Made by a program: the position numbers and the translations under genes. The notes under the pieces were generated by a model. It was not told where the DNA came from and did not search any database. It saw only the letters and a list, made by a program, of their open reading frames with translations. From NCBI RefSeq assembly GCF_014904795.1, contig NZ_JACZFS010000010.1:169920-233919 (forward strand): a stretch of DNA of 64,000 nucleotides, written 5' to 3'. Position 1 is the first letter of the stretch; each line of letters opens with the position of its first letter. The stretch comes from Nisaea nitritireducens. Its GTDB lineage: Bacteria > Pseudomonadota > Alphaproteobacteria > Thalassobaculales > Thalassobaculaceae. Positions 1 to 7,848 of the stretch are shown here, piece by piece.

Positions 1-219
1 CCGGGCGGCATCAAGTCCCGCACCATGGACAAGATCCTGGACGGCAAGCATCCGGAACGGGTGCTCGAGAAGGCCGTTCAGCGGATGATCAGCCGTGGCC
101 CGCTCGCGCGTGAGCAGATGCGCAACCTGCGTATCTATTCCGGCACCGAGCATCCGCATGAGGCGCAGCAGCCCGAAGTGCTGGACGTTGCCTCGATGAA
201 CCCGAAGAACAAGAGGTAA
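1..219 (+). CDS. rplM: 50S ribosomal protein L13, C-terminal part
   Basis: The frame is open from the first base of the window, so the gene begins upstream and only the last 72 codons are present. The visible part contains the conserved L13 stretch from GGIKSRT through VLEKAVQRM and [12 protein letters not shown] to the usual tail mentioning the position of the protein in the large subunit. L13 is an early assembly protein of the 50S subunit that binds 23S rRNA. The stop codon is three bases before the start of rpsI, the standard rplM-rpsI operon of bacteria. Identification is firm from residue pattern and context; the N-terminal half cannot be judged here. Confidence 0.96.
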   Translation, partial: PGGIKSRTMDKILDGKHPERVLEKAVQRMISRGPLAREQMRNLRIYSGTEHPHEAQQPEVLDVASMNPKNKR

Positions 220-222
220 GCC

Positions 223-720
223 ATGTCCGTTGAGACCGAAGCGACCAACGAAGGCGCAGGCATGGAAGCGCTCGAGGCTCTGAAGCAGGATGCTGTGGAA
301 GAGGCCGCGAAGGCTGAGCCGAAGCTGGACCAGTACGGCCGGGCCTATGCCACCGGCAAGCGGAAGAACGCGATCGCCCGCGTCTGGATCAAGCCGGGTA
401 CCGGCAAGATCGTCGTGAACGGCCGTGAAGACAGCGTGTACTTCGCCCGTCCGGTGCTGCGCATGATCATCAACCAGCCGTTCACCGTTGCGGACCGCAA
501 AGACCAGTTCGATGTCTACGCGACCGTAACAGGTGGTGGCCTCTCCGGTCAGGCCGGTGCCGTGCGTCACGGTATCTCCAAGGCCCTGACCTACTTCGAG
601 CCGGGCCTGCGCCCGCCGCTGAAGAAGGTCGGCTTCCTGACCCGTGACCCGCGTGTGGTCGAGCGTAAGAAATACGGTAAGGCGAAAGCGCGCCGGAGCT
701 TCCAGTTCTCCAAGCGTTAA
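223..720 (+). CDS. rpsI: 30S ribosomal protein S9
   Basis: Encodes 165 residues. The first 35 or so are an acidic, alanine- and glutamate-rich extension typical of alphaproteobacterial S9; the conserved S9 domain follows, starting at [14 protein letters not shown], with [19 protein letters not shown] in the middle and the basic tail ending in FSKR that reaches the ribosomal P site. The protein sits in the head of the 30S subunit and contacts P-site tRNA. The ATG follows the rplM stop after three bases, so the two are cotranscribed and probably translationally coupled. A clear intrinsic terminator lies 22 bases downstream. Confidence 0.98.
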   Translation: MSVETEATNEGAGMEALEALKQDAVEEAAKAEPKLDQYGRAYATGKRKNAIARVWIKPGTGKIVVNGREDSVYFARPVLRMIINQPFTVADRKDQFDVYATVTGGGLSGQAGAVRHGISKALTYFEPGLRPPLKKVGFLTRDPRVVERKKYGKAKARRSFQFSKR

Positions 721-742
721 CGCGACCAAATATCTCAGACGG

Positions 743-771
743 AAAAACGCGGCCTTGTGCCGCGTTTTTTT
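743..771 (+). terminator. Rho-independent terminator of rplM-rpsI
   Basis: A seven-base-pair GC-rich stem (ACGCGGC at 747-753 with GCCGCGT at 759-765, loop CTTGT) is preceded by an A run and followed by a run of seven T. It lies just after the rpsI stop and has all parts of an intrinsic terminator. Confidence 0.93.
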
Positions 772-952
772 ATTTGGCCAATTTTGAAAATACGGAACCG
801 GATTGTTCGCAACTTGCCGGCTGTTTTCCTCGTCGCCCAGCACGTTTAATGGTGCAGCCGCATCATAGCGCTACCGGCATGTTTGATATCTTCGGGTAGC
901 CCCGGAGCCATGAGCGCCTAAAAATAAAAAAAACGGCTTTTGGGAGGATCGA

Positions 953-1858
953 ATGAATATCTTTCTTACTGGAGCGAGCGGGTATATCGGCGGTTCGGTT
1001 GCAGCCCGGTATGTCGAGCACGGCCATAGCGTTCGCGGTTTGGTGCGGACAGAGGAAAAGGCAGACCTAGTCCGGGCGAAAGGTATCGAGCCGGTTATCG
1101 GCAGCCTCGACGACAGCGCTCTCTTGAAGCGCGAGGCAATGGCCGCTGATGCCGTCATTAATGCGGCGAGTGCCGATCATCGGCCCGCAGCCGAGGCCCT
1201 GTTAGATGCGCTCTCGGGGAGCGGCAAGATCTTTATCCATACAAGCGGATCGAGCATCGTCGGTCGGCGCGACGAAGGGCGATATGGCGAGGCTGTGTTC
1301 GAAGAAAATACACCGATTGAGCCGTCTCCGGCACGTGCCGCGCGGGTTGCTCTGAACCGGGACATATTGGCGTCAGCTGAAAACGGTGTCCGTGCCGTGA
1401 TTATCGCCCCCAGTCTGATTTATGGAGAAGGCCTGGGCACCAATCCGGACAGCATGCAGGTGCCCTGGCTGATCGATCTGGCGCGTCAATCCGGCGCGGC
1501 GCGGCATATTGGACCCGGAACAAATGTCTGGTCGAATGTCCATATTCGCGATCTTGCGGATCTTTACCTTCTCGCACTCAAGGACGCGCCTGCCGGCTCG
1601 TTCTTCTATGCCGAAAATGGAGAGAACGCGATGTGCGACGTCTGCGCGGCGATCGGCAAAATGCTTGGCTATGGCGACGGCACCATGGAAATGACCCTGG
1701 CCGAAGCGGCGGGGCATTGGGGTGAGGGGCCGGCAAACGACACAATGGGGTCAAACAGCCGGGTGCGGGCCGTACGGGCTCGAGCCGAACTCGGCTGGGC
1801 GCCGAACGGGCCAAGCCTGATCGATGAAATTGAAAGCGGGTGCTACGCAGAAGCCTAG
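953..1858 (+). CDS. NAD(P)-dependent epimerase/dehydratase-family (extended/atypical SDR) protein
   Basis: The 301-residue product opens with the Rossmann dinucleotide motif GASGYIGG directly after the first strand, and contains the SDR-type loop APSLIYGEG near residue 155. Where classical family members have the catalytic YxxxK, this protein reads through an arginine/asparagine stretch (RVALNRDIL) with no obvious YxxxK, so it is best placed among atypical SDRs of the NmrA/epimerase type; substrate is unknown. The start is well supported by GGGAGG about six bases upstream of the ATG. It stands alone between the rpsI terminator and dmdA, on the same strand. An oxidoreductase role is inferred from fold only. 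Confidence 0.85.
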   Translation: MNIFLTGASGYIGGSVAARYVEHGHSVRGLVRTEEKADLVRAKGIEPVIGSLDDSALLKREAMAADAVINAASADHRPAAEALLDALSGSGKIFIHTSGSSIVGRRDEGRYGEAVFEENTPIEPSPARAARVALNRDILASAENGVRAVIIAPSLIYGEGLGTNPDSMQVPWLIDLARQSGAARHIGPGTNVWSNVHIRDLADLYLLALKDAPAGSFFYAENGENAMCDVCAAIGKMLGYGDGTMEMTLAEAAGHWGEGPANDTMGSNSRVRAVRARAELGWAPNGPSLIDEIESGCYAEA

Positions 1859-2100
1859 GCGGAAAGCTGATCAGAGGCCGGAGTTTCCAGGGGTTGTGGT
1901 TCTCTCAACGGGAGGGCTATTTCCACGTCGAGATGGCTTCTATTGGTTTTTTCTTGACGGTAAAACACAGAATAAGAATATGGTCGAAATTGCACGTTTT
2001 GTTGTGTGTTTACTGAATTATGTCGCCTCAAAGAAAGTATTTATGGCGCCGGAGCAAGTAAAAGGAATTACTCGGCTACATAATGTCAAGGCGCTGTTCC

Positions 2101-3210
2101 ATGGGGATTCCTTTTCTTTCGGTGTCACGCAGATTGCGCCGCACGCCTTTCTCAGATGGTGTTGAACAGGCCGGTGTCCGCGCGTACACGGTTTATAATC
2201 ATATGTTGCTGCCAACCGTGTTCCGGTCAGTAGAGGAAGACTATCGCCATCTCAAGGAAGCCGTGCAGGTCTGGGACGTCTCGTGTGAGCGGCAGGTAGA
2301 GATCCGCGGCCCCGATTCCGGTCGTCTGGTGCAAATGCTTACCCCCCGCGACTTGAGAAGCATGTTGCCGGGCCAGTGTTCTTACATACCGATCGTGGAT
2401 GAGACCGGAGGCATGCTGAATGACCCGGTATTGCTCAAGCTAAGTGAAAACAGGTGGTGGATATCCATCGCGGACAGCGATTTGCTCTATTGGGTGAAAG
2501 GGCTGGCCTACGGGTACCGTCTTGATGTGTTGGTCGACGAACCCGATGTTTCTCCGCTGGCGGTTCAAGGGCCAAAAGCAGAGGACCTGATGGCCCGGGT
2601 CTTTGGCGACTCTATCCGCCGGATCCGTTTTTTCCGCTTCGGCCACTTTGAATTCAAGGGACGGGACATGGTCGTTGCCCGTTCGGGATATTCGAAACAA
2701 GGCGGTTTCGAGATTTATGTCGATGGTTCCGATATGGGAATGCCTCTATGGAATGCCCTGATGGAGGCTGGGAGAGATCTGGATGTTCATGCCGGATGCC
2801 CAAATGTGATCGAGCGTATCGAGAGCGGACTTCTTTCCTACGGAAATGACATGACCGACGACAACACTCCGCACGAATGCGGATTAGGGCGGTTCTGTAA
2901 TACGCAAAGTGCAATCGGGTGTATCGGGCGGGATGCTCTCCTGAGAGTGGCAAAGGAAGGTCCGGTTCAACAAATTCGACCACTTTCCATTGAAGGTGAT
3001 CCTGTTCCTGTCTGTGAGTTTTTCTGGCCGATTAAGGCAAATGGCAGGACAGTCGGACGCGTGAGTTCGGCAGTATGGTCGCCGGACTTCAAGACGAATG
3101 TCGCGATCGGCATGGTCCATGTCACGCACTGGGATGCCGGTACCAAAGTGAGCGTGATCACTCCTGAGGGCCCACGGCCGGCTGAAGTCCAAGAAAGTTT
3201 CTGGAATTGA
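2101..3210 (+). CDS. dmdA: Dimethylsulfoniopropionate demethylase
   Basis: DmdA is a GcvT-fold enzyme that moves a methyl group from DMSP to tetrahydrofolate, giving methylmercaptopropionate, the first step of the marine demethylation pathway. The translation closely follows the SAR11/Roseobacter DmdA pattern: SRRLRRTPF near the N-terminus, AYTVYNHMLLPTVFRS, WWISIADSD, ARSGYSKQGGFE, and GCPNVIERIESGLLSYGND. These distinguish DmdA from ordinary glycine-cleavage T proteins. Length (369 residues) matches the family. I prefer the ATG at 2101, with AAGG about nine bases upstream; an in-frame ATG at 2083 would add six residues. No dmdB, dmdC, dmdD or acuI homologue is nearby. The 242-base upstream gap may hold the promoter (TTGACG at 1954-1959). 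Confidence 0.9.
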   Translation: MGIPFLSVSRRLRRTPFSDGVEQAGVRAYTVYNHMLLPTVFRSVEEDYRHLKEAVQVWDVSCERQVEIRGPDSGRLVQMLTPRDLRSMLPGQCSYIPIVDETGGMLNDPVLLKLSENRWWISIADSDLLYWVKGLAYGYRLDVLVDEPDVSPLAVQGPKAEDLMARVFGDSIRRIRFFRFGHFEFKGRDMVVARSGYSKQGGFEIYVDGSDMGMPLWNALMEAGRDLDVHAGCPNVIERIESGLLSYGNDMTDDNTPHECGLGRFCNTQSAIGCIGRDALLRVAKEGPVQQIRPLSIEGDPVPVCEFFWPIKANGRTVGRVSSAVWSPDFKTNVAIGMVHVTHWDAGTKVSVITPEGPRPAEVQESFWN

Positions 3211-3467
3211 ACTGACCGATCAGGGGATCACGAGCGAACAGCGATCTCTGTTTCCCGTTGTGCAAAGCTTCCGTTCGCTCTGAGGCCAACAGTTCAATGG
3301 CAAGACCGGCCGCGTGCCTCGTTGAGATGGCGAGCAAGGGATGCTGCTGGCCACTCCATGACGCTGATCCGGACAAATCCCCCTGCCGGCGCCTGCAAAT
3401 GTTCTTTTGAACGGTGGCTGTATCGCTATTCTGCAGGCCCGTCTTCACGCGACACCGGCTCGGATTC

Positions 3468-4415
3468 ATGAATATGCAGAAATCGGCTGTCCCGGTTTTG
3501 ATCGCCTCCGTTTTGACCTGGGCATTGCTGCTGGTCTGCAGCCGCGCTCTGGTGATCGGCCTCGACCTTGATCCATGGATGTTCACGTTCCTGCAAATGG
3601 GATCCGGAGGCCTGTTCTTCATTGTGATTTCCTGGGGAGCGGACGCTGGCATCAGTGCCCTGCGGCGGCTTGATACATGGCTCATCGGTATTTTCAGGAT
3701 CGGAACGGCGGCTCTGTATATGGCGGCCCTGGTCCATGTCGATGTGCTTCAGGCCGGTTTTTTCGGGGCGATCGGTGTTCCTGTGTCAGCTTTTGCTGTC
3801 TGTTTGCTATTTAGTCGCCGGCCGACCCGGCTTGAGGTGCTGGGGCATATCCCGCTTGTTGCAGGTTCCGTCACAACTGCATTCGGATTTGATGGCAGCC
3901 TTGATAATCCGGCGCTTTTTTTGCTGATCCTGTCGCTAATCTGCGTGCTGAGTGCGAGTCTCTTTGCCGAACGACACCCGCATATGACAGCACTTGCCCC
4001 ACGCACGCGTCTCCGTCTCACAGGCATTGTCCTGTTGTTGACCGCAGTAGGCTTCGCCTTCTGGCGTATCGTTCAGTCAGCGACGGGAATGACGGACAGT
4101 GCGGATCTCATGGAACTTATGCGCCCCGAACTCTGGGCTGCCGCTCTCGGCCTTGGGATTACACTCAGGGGACTTGCGACCTATCTCGGCTTTCGCGCCG
4201 CGGCGGTTGCGGGCACCCATAATTATTTGGCCGCTGTGCTCATCCTGCCAATGGTTGGCGCGGTGCTGGAAGGTATTGTCGCAAATCACGGTTATGGCCC
4301 CTGGCCGGAAATCGGACCGCATCAGATAGCCGCTGGAGTACTGATTGTAAGCGGGGGAACAATGGTGATTTACGCGCGGAAGCGGGCGGGGAAGGTCGCC
4401 ACCCAGGCCGCTTGA
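3468..4415 (+). CDS. DMT-superfamily (EamA-type) permease
   Basis: The product is almost entirely hydrophobic, with about ten predicted membrane segments and a short basic C-terminus (YARKRAGK), as in the drug/metabolite transporter superfamily. The frame is open further upstream to 3414, but the first methionine directly before a membrane segment is at 3468 (MNMQKSAVPVL), so I start there. It follows dmdA on the same strand after a 257-base gap, which may place it under the same promoter, but the gap is long. A role in exporting or importing a DMSP-related compound is possible but is only inference from position. Confidence 0.8.
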   Translation: MNMQKSAVPVLIASVLTWALLLVCSRALVIGLDLDPWMFTFLQMGSGGLFFIVISWGADAGISALRRLDTWLIGIFRIGTAALYMAALVHVDVLQAGFFGAIGVPVSAFAVCLLFSRRPTRLEVLGHIPLVAGSVTTAFGFDGSLDNPALFLLILSLICVLSASLFAERHPHMTALAPRTRLRLTGIVLLLTAVGFAFWRIVQSATGMTDSADLMELMRPELWAAALGLGITLRGLATYLGFRAAAVAGTHNYLAAVLILPMVGAVLEGIVANHGYGPWPEIGPHQIAAGVLIVSGGTMVIYARKRAGKVATQAA

Positions 4416-4442
4416 TGGCCCGGGTGGTTCCGTGATGAGGGG

Positions 4443-5300
4443 CTAGAGACCGAGCTTGTCGATATCTGCGGCGGAATGTCGTTCTTCGAGTTGTTCGCTC
4501 GGATCGCCTGAGACGCGATTGACGACCCGGCCGCGCTTGACGGCCTTGCGGGCAGCAATTTCCTTGGTCCAGCGCTGAACGTTCTTGTAGGTGTCGACCT
4601 CAAGGAAGGTACCCGAATCGTTATAGATCTTGCCTTGTGCCAGGACGCCGTACCACGGCCAGATCGCGATATCGGCGATGGTGTACTCGTCGCCCGCGAT
4701 GTACGGGGTCTCGGCGAGCTGGCGGTCCAGAACGTCAAGCTGACGTTTGGTTTCCATGGCAAACCGGTTGATCGGATATTCGAACTTCTCCGGCGCATAG
4801 GCATAGAAATGCCCGAAGCCGCCACCGAGATAAGGTGCGCTGCCCATTTGCCAGAACAGCCAGTTCATGCACTCGGCGCGTTTAGCGGGATCCGTCGGAA
4901 TGAAGTCACCGAACTTGTCCGCAAGATAAAGCAGGATCGAGCCTGACTCGAAAACCCGGGTCGGCGTCGGTGTGCTGCGGTCGAGAAGGGCAGGGATCTT
5001 GGAGTTCGGGTTGATGGCAACGAAGCCGCTGCCGAACTGGTCGCCATCTCCGATGCGGATGGTGTAGGCGTCATACTCGGCGCCTTTGTGCCCGCGCTCG
5101 AGAAGTTCCTCAAGCATGACCGTGACTTTCACACCGTTCGGCGTTGCCAGCGAATAGAGCTGAAGCGGGTTGTCACCGACCGGAAGCTCCTTCTCATGGG
5201 TGGCCCCGGCAATAGGACGGTTGGTGCTGGCGAACTTGCCGCCGTTTTCCTTGTCCCAGGTCCAGACTTTCGGGGGCGTGTAGGGCGCTTGATCGTTCAT
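4443..5300 (-). CDS. yghU: Glutathione S-transferase family, YghU-type disulfide-bond oxidoreductase
   Basis: The 285-residue protein has the long N-terminal extension characteristic of YghU (PKVWTWDKENGGKFASTNRP), followed by a thioredoxin-like domain with the LATPNGVKV turn and the glutathione-site ES pair in VFESGSILLYLAD, then an all-helical C-terminal domain with QMGSAPYLGGGFGHFY and PYIAGDEYTIADIA. Known YghU proteins bind two glutathione molecules and reduce disulfides such as 2-hydroxyethyl disulfide. The start ATG has GAGG five bases upstream. An inverted repeat at 5355-5379 lies in its promoter region. It is convergent with the DMT permease gene. Confidence 0.9.
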   Translation of the reverse strand: MNDQAPYTPPKVWTWDKENGGKFASTNRPIAGATHEKELPVGDNPLQLYSLATPNGVKVTVMLEELLERGHKGAEYDAYTIRIGDGDQFGSGFVAINPNSKIPALLDRSTPTPTRVFESGSILLYLADKFGDFIPTDPAKRAECMNWLFWQMGSAPYLGGGFGHFYAYAPEKFEYPINRFAMETKRQLDVLDRQLAETPYIAGDEYTIADIAIWPWYGVLAQGKIYNDSGTFLEVDTYKNVQRWTKEIAARKAVKRGRVVNRVSGDPSEQLEERHSAADIDKLGL

Positions 5301-5354
5301 GAAGCCTCATCCGTTCATATGGTTGCGGGGCCGGGCCGACGCCCCGGTTCTTTG

Positions 5355-5379
5355 CCAAATGGGAGATGGCCACATTTGG
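5355..5379. promoter_or_regulatory. Inverted repeat upstream of the YghU gene, candidate operator
   Basis: Perfect seven-base arms, CCAAATG at 5355-5361 and CATTTGG at 5373-5379, separated by eleven bases. It lies 55-79 bases upstream of the YghU start codon. The symmetry and location suit a dimeric repressor or activator, but no regulator gene is adjacent, so which protein binds is unknown. Confidence 0.35.
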
Positions 5380-5492
5380 ACAAGGTTAAAAAGGGGATTC
5401 TGGTCACCGGAAAAAGACTGTTTCTGTTTTGCGAGTGCTTGTCGCGGCCTTGTTAACTTGAACGGGGGGAAACTGATTTCATCAATTCCACG

Positions 5493-6701
5493 CTAGCGGC
5501 GTCCGTGCGCCAGTTTCACGGAGTCCGGCATGGCCCGCAATCTGGCCATCGCGAGTACGCCGAGGAACGGGCCGACAGCCAATGGAACAAAGGCGCCGCT
5601 CCAGCCGAACCAGTCGACCAGAAAGGGCACCGCGTGGATCGTCGCGATGGTCAGCACGAAGCCGATGCAGGTCTGCGTCGTGACCATGGTGCCGACATAG
5701 GCAGGTGGCGAGAGCTCGATGACGCTGGCGGAGAATTGGGCAGAGTCGGCGATGATAGAAATACCCCACACAACGCATAAAATGAACAGCACGTAGGTCG
5801 GCATTCCGAACGCGAAACCGGCGAGGATGCAGCAAATGCCGCTGATCGTCATGGCGCCGATGGTAAGCCGGGTGCGGCCGATCCGGTCGGCAAGAAAGCC
5901 TCCCGCTATGCTGCCCGCAGCACCGGAGCCGATCATGGTGAAGGCGAGAAGTTTAGCCAGTTCCGGTGCATGCTCTCCGCCCGGGTATATGGCCAGGCTT
6001 GACGCGAGAAACAGACCGATCCAGGCCCAGACGGCATAAAGTTCAACCATATGGCCAAAATATCCGAAATTGGCGAGCCGTAGAGCGGGGTCAGTCACAG
6101 CCTGAAGCATCTGGCCGGGCTTGAAGGCTGCGGCCTTGGCAAAGGGACGGCCGGGCTGGAACAGTTGGCAGAGCAATCCGGCGATCGCAGCCATGGTCGA
6201 GCTCGCGACGATAGTGAAGCGCCAGTCGAGGCCACCGAACAGATCGATCAGGTGCGGGGCGCCAGAGCCCAGCGTCAAGGCCGCTACCAGCAATCCGACC
6301 AGCAATCCTCTGTCTTTCTCGGTCCAGGATGAGACCAGCACCATGCCGACAGGATAGACGCCTGCCATGCAGGCACCGACGATGAAGCGCAGGACCGGCA
6401 TCCAGATGCCCGCAGGATCAATGATCAATGTCGCCAGATTGGCGCCCGCGGCGATAAAGGCCGCCAGCATGAAGAGCGTCTGTGGTCTGACCCGGTCAAC
6501 AAGCGTAAAGAAGGCGCTTATCAAGGTGCCCGCGACGAAGCCAAAAGAGACTGCACTTGCCATGGCCGCGGCCTGACTGTCGCTCAGGGCCATCTCCTGA
6601 CGCAGTCCCGGGATGATTGCCGATCCGCTGAACCAAAGCGTCATGGCAAACACTTCGCAGGCGGTGAGCAACGCGATGTTAGGCCACTTGCCACTTAGCA
6701 C
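5493..6701 (-). CDS. Major facilitator superfamily transporter
   Basis: A 402-residue protein with about twelve hydrophobic segments. It shows MFS features: an acidic, hydrophobic first helix (WFSGSAIIPGLR), a conserved loop after helix 8 containing GGFLADRIGRTRL, which matches the A-motif pattern GxLaDRxGRrr, and a glycine-rich end. The substrate cannot be told from sequence. The start codon is GTG at 6701 and overlaps the end of the upstream GNAT gene by seven bases, so the two genes are translationally coupled. The final residues (AHGRR) are a short basic cytoplasmic tail. Confidence 0.85.
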   Translation of the reverse strand: MLSGKWPNIALLTACEVFAMTLWFSGSAIIPGLRQEMALSDSQAAAMASAVSFGFVAGTLISAFFTLVDRVRPQTLFMLAAFIAAGANLATLIIDPAGIWMPVLRFIVGACMAGVYPVGMVLVSSWTEKDRGLLVGLLVAALTLGSGAPHLIDLFGGLDWRFTIVASSTMAAIAGLLCQLFQPGRPFAKAAAFKPGQMLQAVTDPALRLANFGYFGHMVELYAVWAWIGLFLASSLAIYPGGEHAPELAKLLAFTMIGSGAAGSIAGGFLADRIGRTRLTIGAMTISGICCILAGFAFGMPTYVLFILCVVWGISIIADSAQFSASVIELSPPAYVGTMVTTQTCIGFVLTIATIHAVPFLVDWFGWSGAFVPLAVGPFLGVLAMARLRAMPDSVKLAHGRR

Positions 6702-7162
6702 GGCTTCGCTTCCCAGGTTTTGTCAGAGAGGTAGATGGCGTCTGGCTCGCCTTCTTCATTGAAAGAGCCGTCACTCAAGGCAGCGCAATGGAAACCGTGC
6801 TTTTCGTAAAAGTGCCTCGCGCGGTCATTTTTCTGAAAGACATAAAGCGAGAGCGTGCCGCCAGCGGCTGTCTTGGCGCTTTGGAGCAATTGGGAGCCGA
6901 CACCTTTTCCTTGCGCCTCTAACGAGACGTAGAGGTGCTCCAGGTGATTATCGCGAAGCGCGGCAAAACCCACAGGGGAGCCGGCACTGATCGCGACAAT
7001 CACATCAGTTGTCTTCAGCACGATATGTTCCATCCACCAGCGGGTTTCTTCATAGGTATGAAGGTCGGGAAGGAACGGCATGGCGATGCGGCGGGCTGAG
7101 ACAAACAGATCCGTCAGCGCGTCCGCGTCGTCGGGACCGGCGTTCCGCAATTCGGTTTTCAT
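6695..7162 (-). CDS. GNAT-family N-acetyltransferase
   Basis: The 155-residue product has the Gcn5-related acetyltransferase core: LEHLYVSLEAQGKGVGSQLL is the acetyl-CoA-binding segment with the Q/RxxGxG/A signature (QGKGVG), followed by LYVFQKNDRARHFYEKHGF, the typical motif B end. An acyl-CoA-dependent N-acetylation of a small molecule or protein is expected; the substrate is unknown. I chose the ATG at 7162 because the open frame to 7222 would add 20 residues unrelated to the domain. Its stop overlaps the GTG start of the MFS gene, indicating a two-gene operon. Confidence 0.85.
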   Translation of the reverse strand: MKTELRNAGPDDADALTDLFVSARRIAMPFLPDLHTYEETRWWMEHIVLKTTDVIVAISAGSPVGFAALRDNHLEHLYVSLEAQGKGVGSQLLQSAKTAAGGTLSLYVFQKNDRARHFYEKHGFHCAALSDGSFNEEGEPDAIYLSDKTWEAKPC

Positions 7163-7299
7163 GAACGTCCAATAACCGCTTTTAAAAAAGGCTGAGCGGT
7201 TTTGCTCCCTCACCAATGACAATTCAACCCTTGAGGCTGCAATCGGTGCCGGACTCGGTTAAGGATGTGAAAAGTCTCACAAAGCATAAGGAGCAGAGA

Positions 7300-7827
7300 G
7301 TGCCGGTACTTCTAAGACCTGTAAAAGGGAAGACACCCAGCGTCGCGGCCCCTTCTTTCCTTGCAGAGACCGCTGTTCTGGTCGGCGACGTAACCGTCGG
7401 CGCCGAAAGCAGCATCTGGTACGGTGCGGTTCTTAGAGGAGACGACAATCCGATCCGGGTCGGTCGCCGGAGCAATATCCAGGACGGCACGATTGTGCAT
7501 GTCAGCTCCAAAGGGTTGGGCACTGAGATCGGAGACGACGTGTCCATTGGTCATGCAGCCATCATCCATGCCTGCATCCTGGAGGACAGGTCCTTCGTTG
7601 GCATGGGCGCGACGGTGATGGACGGTGCAGTGGTGGAAAGCGGCGCAATGGTTGCCGCGGGAGCCCTCGTTGCCCCAGGTAAAATCGTCCGTTCAGGGCA
7701 GGTCTGGATGGGGAACCCCGGCCGGCATGCGCGCGATTTGACGGAAAAGGAGAAGCAATATCTCTCTTATGTTTCCGTACACTATTGGGAACTGGCGCAA
7801 GAATATCTGGCTACTGACCACGGCTGA
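7300..7827 (+). CDS. Gamma-carbonic anhydrase / hexapeptide-repeat family protein
   Basis: Left-handed beta-helix protein of 175 residues built from hexapeptide repeats, with metal-ligand histidines at about residues 67 (TIVHVSS), 85 and 90 (SIGHAAIIHAC), the pattern of gamma-class carbonic anhydrases such as YrdA/PaaY. Members form trimers with one metal site at each interface. The open frame begins at 7216, but the GTG at 7300 is preceded by TAAGGAG at ideal spacing and gives the usual family length, so I use it. Activity as a true carbonic anhydrase is not guaranteed. It converges with phaC, leaving a 21-base gap. Confidence 0.88.
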   Translation: MPVLLRPVKGKTPSVAAPSFLAETAVLVGDVTVGAESSIWYGAVLRGDDNPIRVGRRSNIQDGTIVHVSSKGLGTEIGDDVSIGHAAIIHACILEDRSFVGMGATVMDGAVVESGAMVAAGALVAPGKIVRSGQVWMGNPGRHARDLTEKEKQYLSYVSVHYWELAQEYLATDHG

Positions 7828-7848
7828 CCTGGGGATAGTGATGCGGGA

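Noticed and set aside
1824..2165. Open frame of 113 codons between the SDR gene and dmdA
   Set aside because: Overlaps the end of the SDR gene and the start of dmdA, with no domain or convincing ribosome-binding site.
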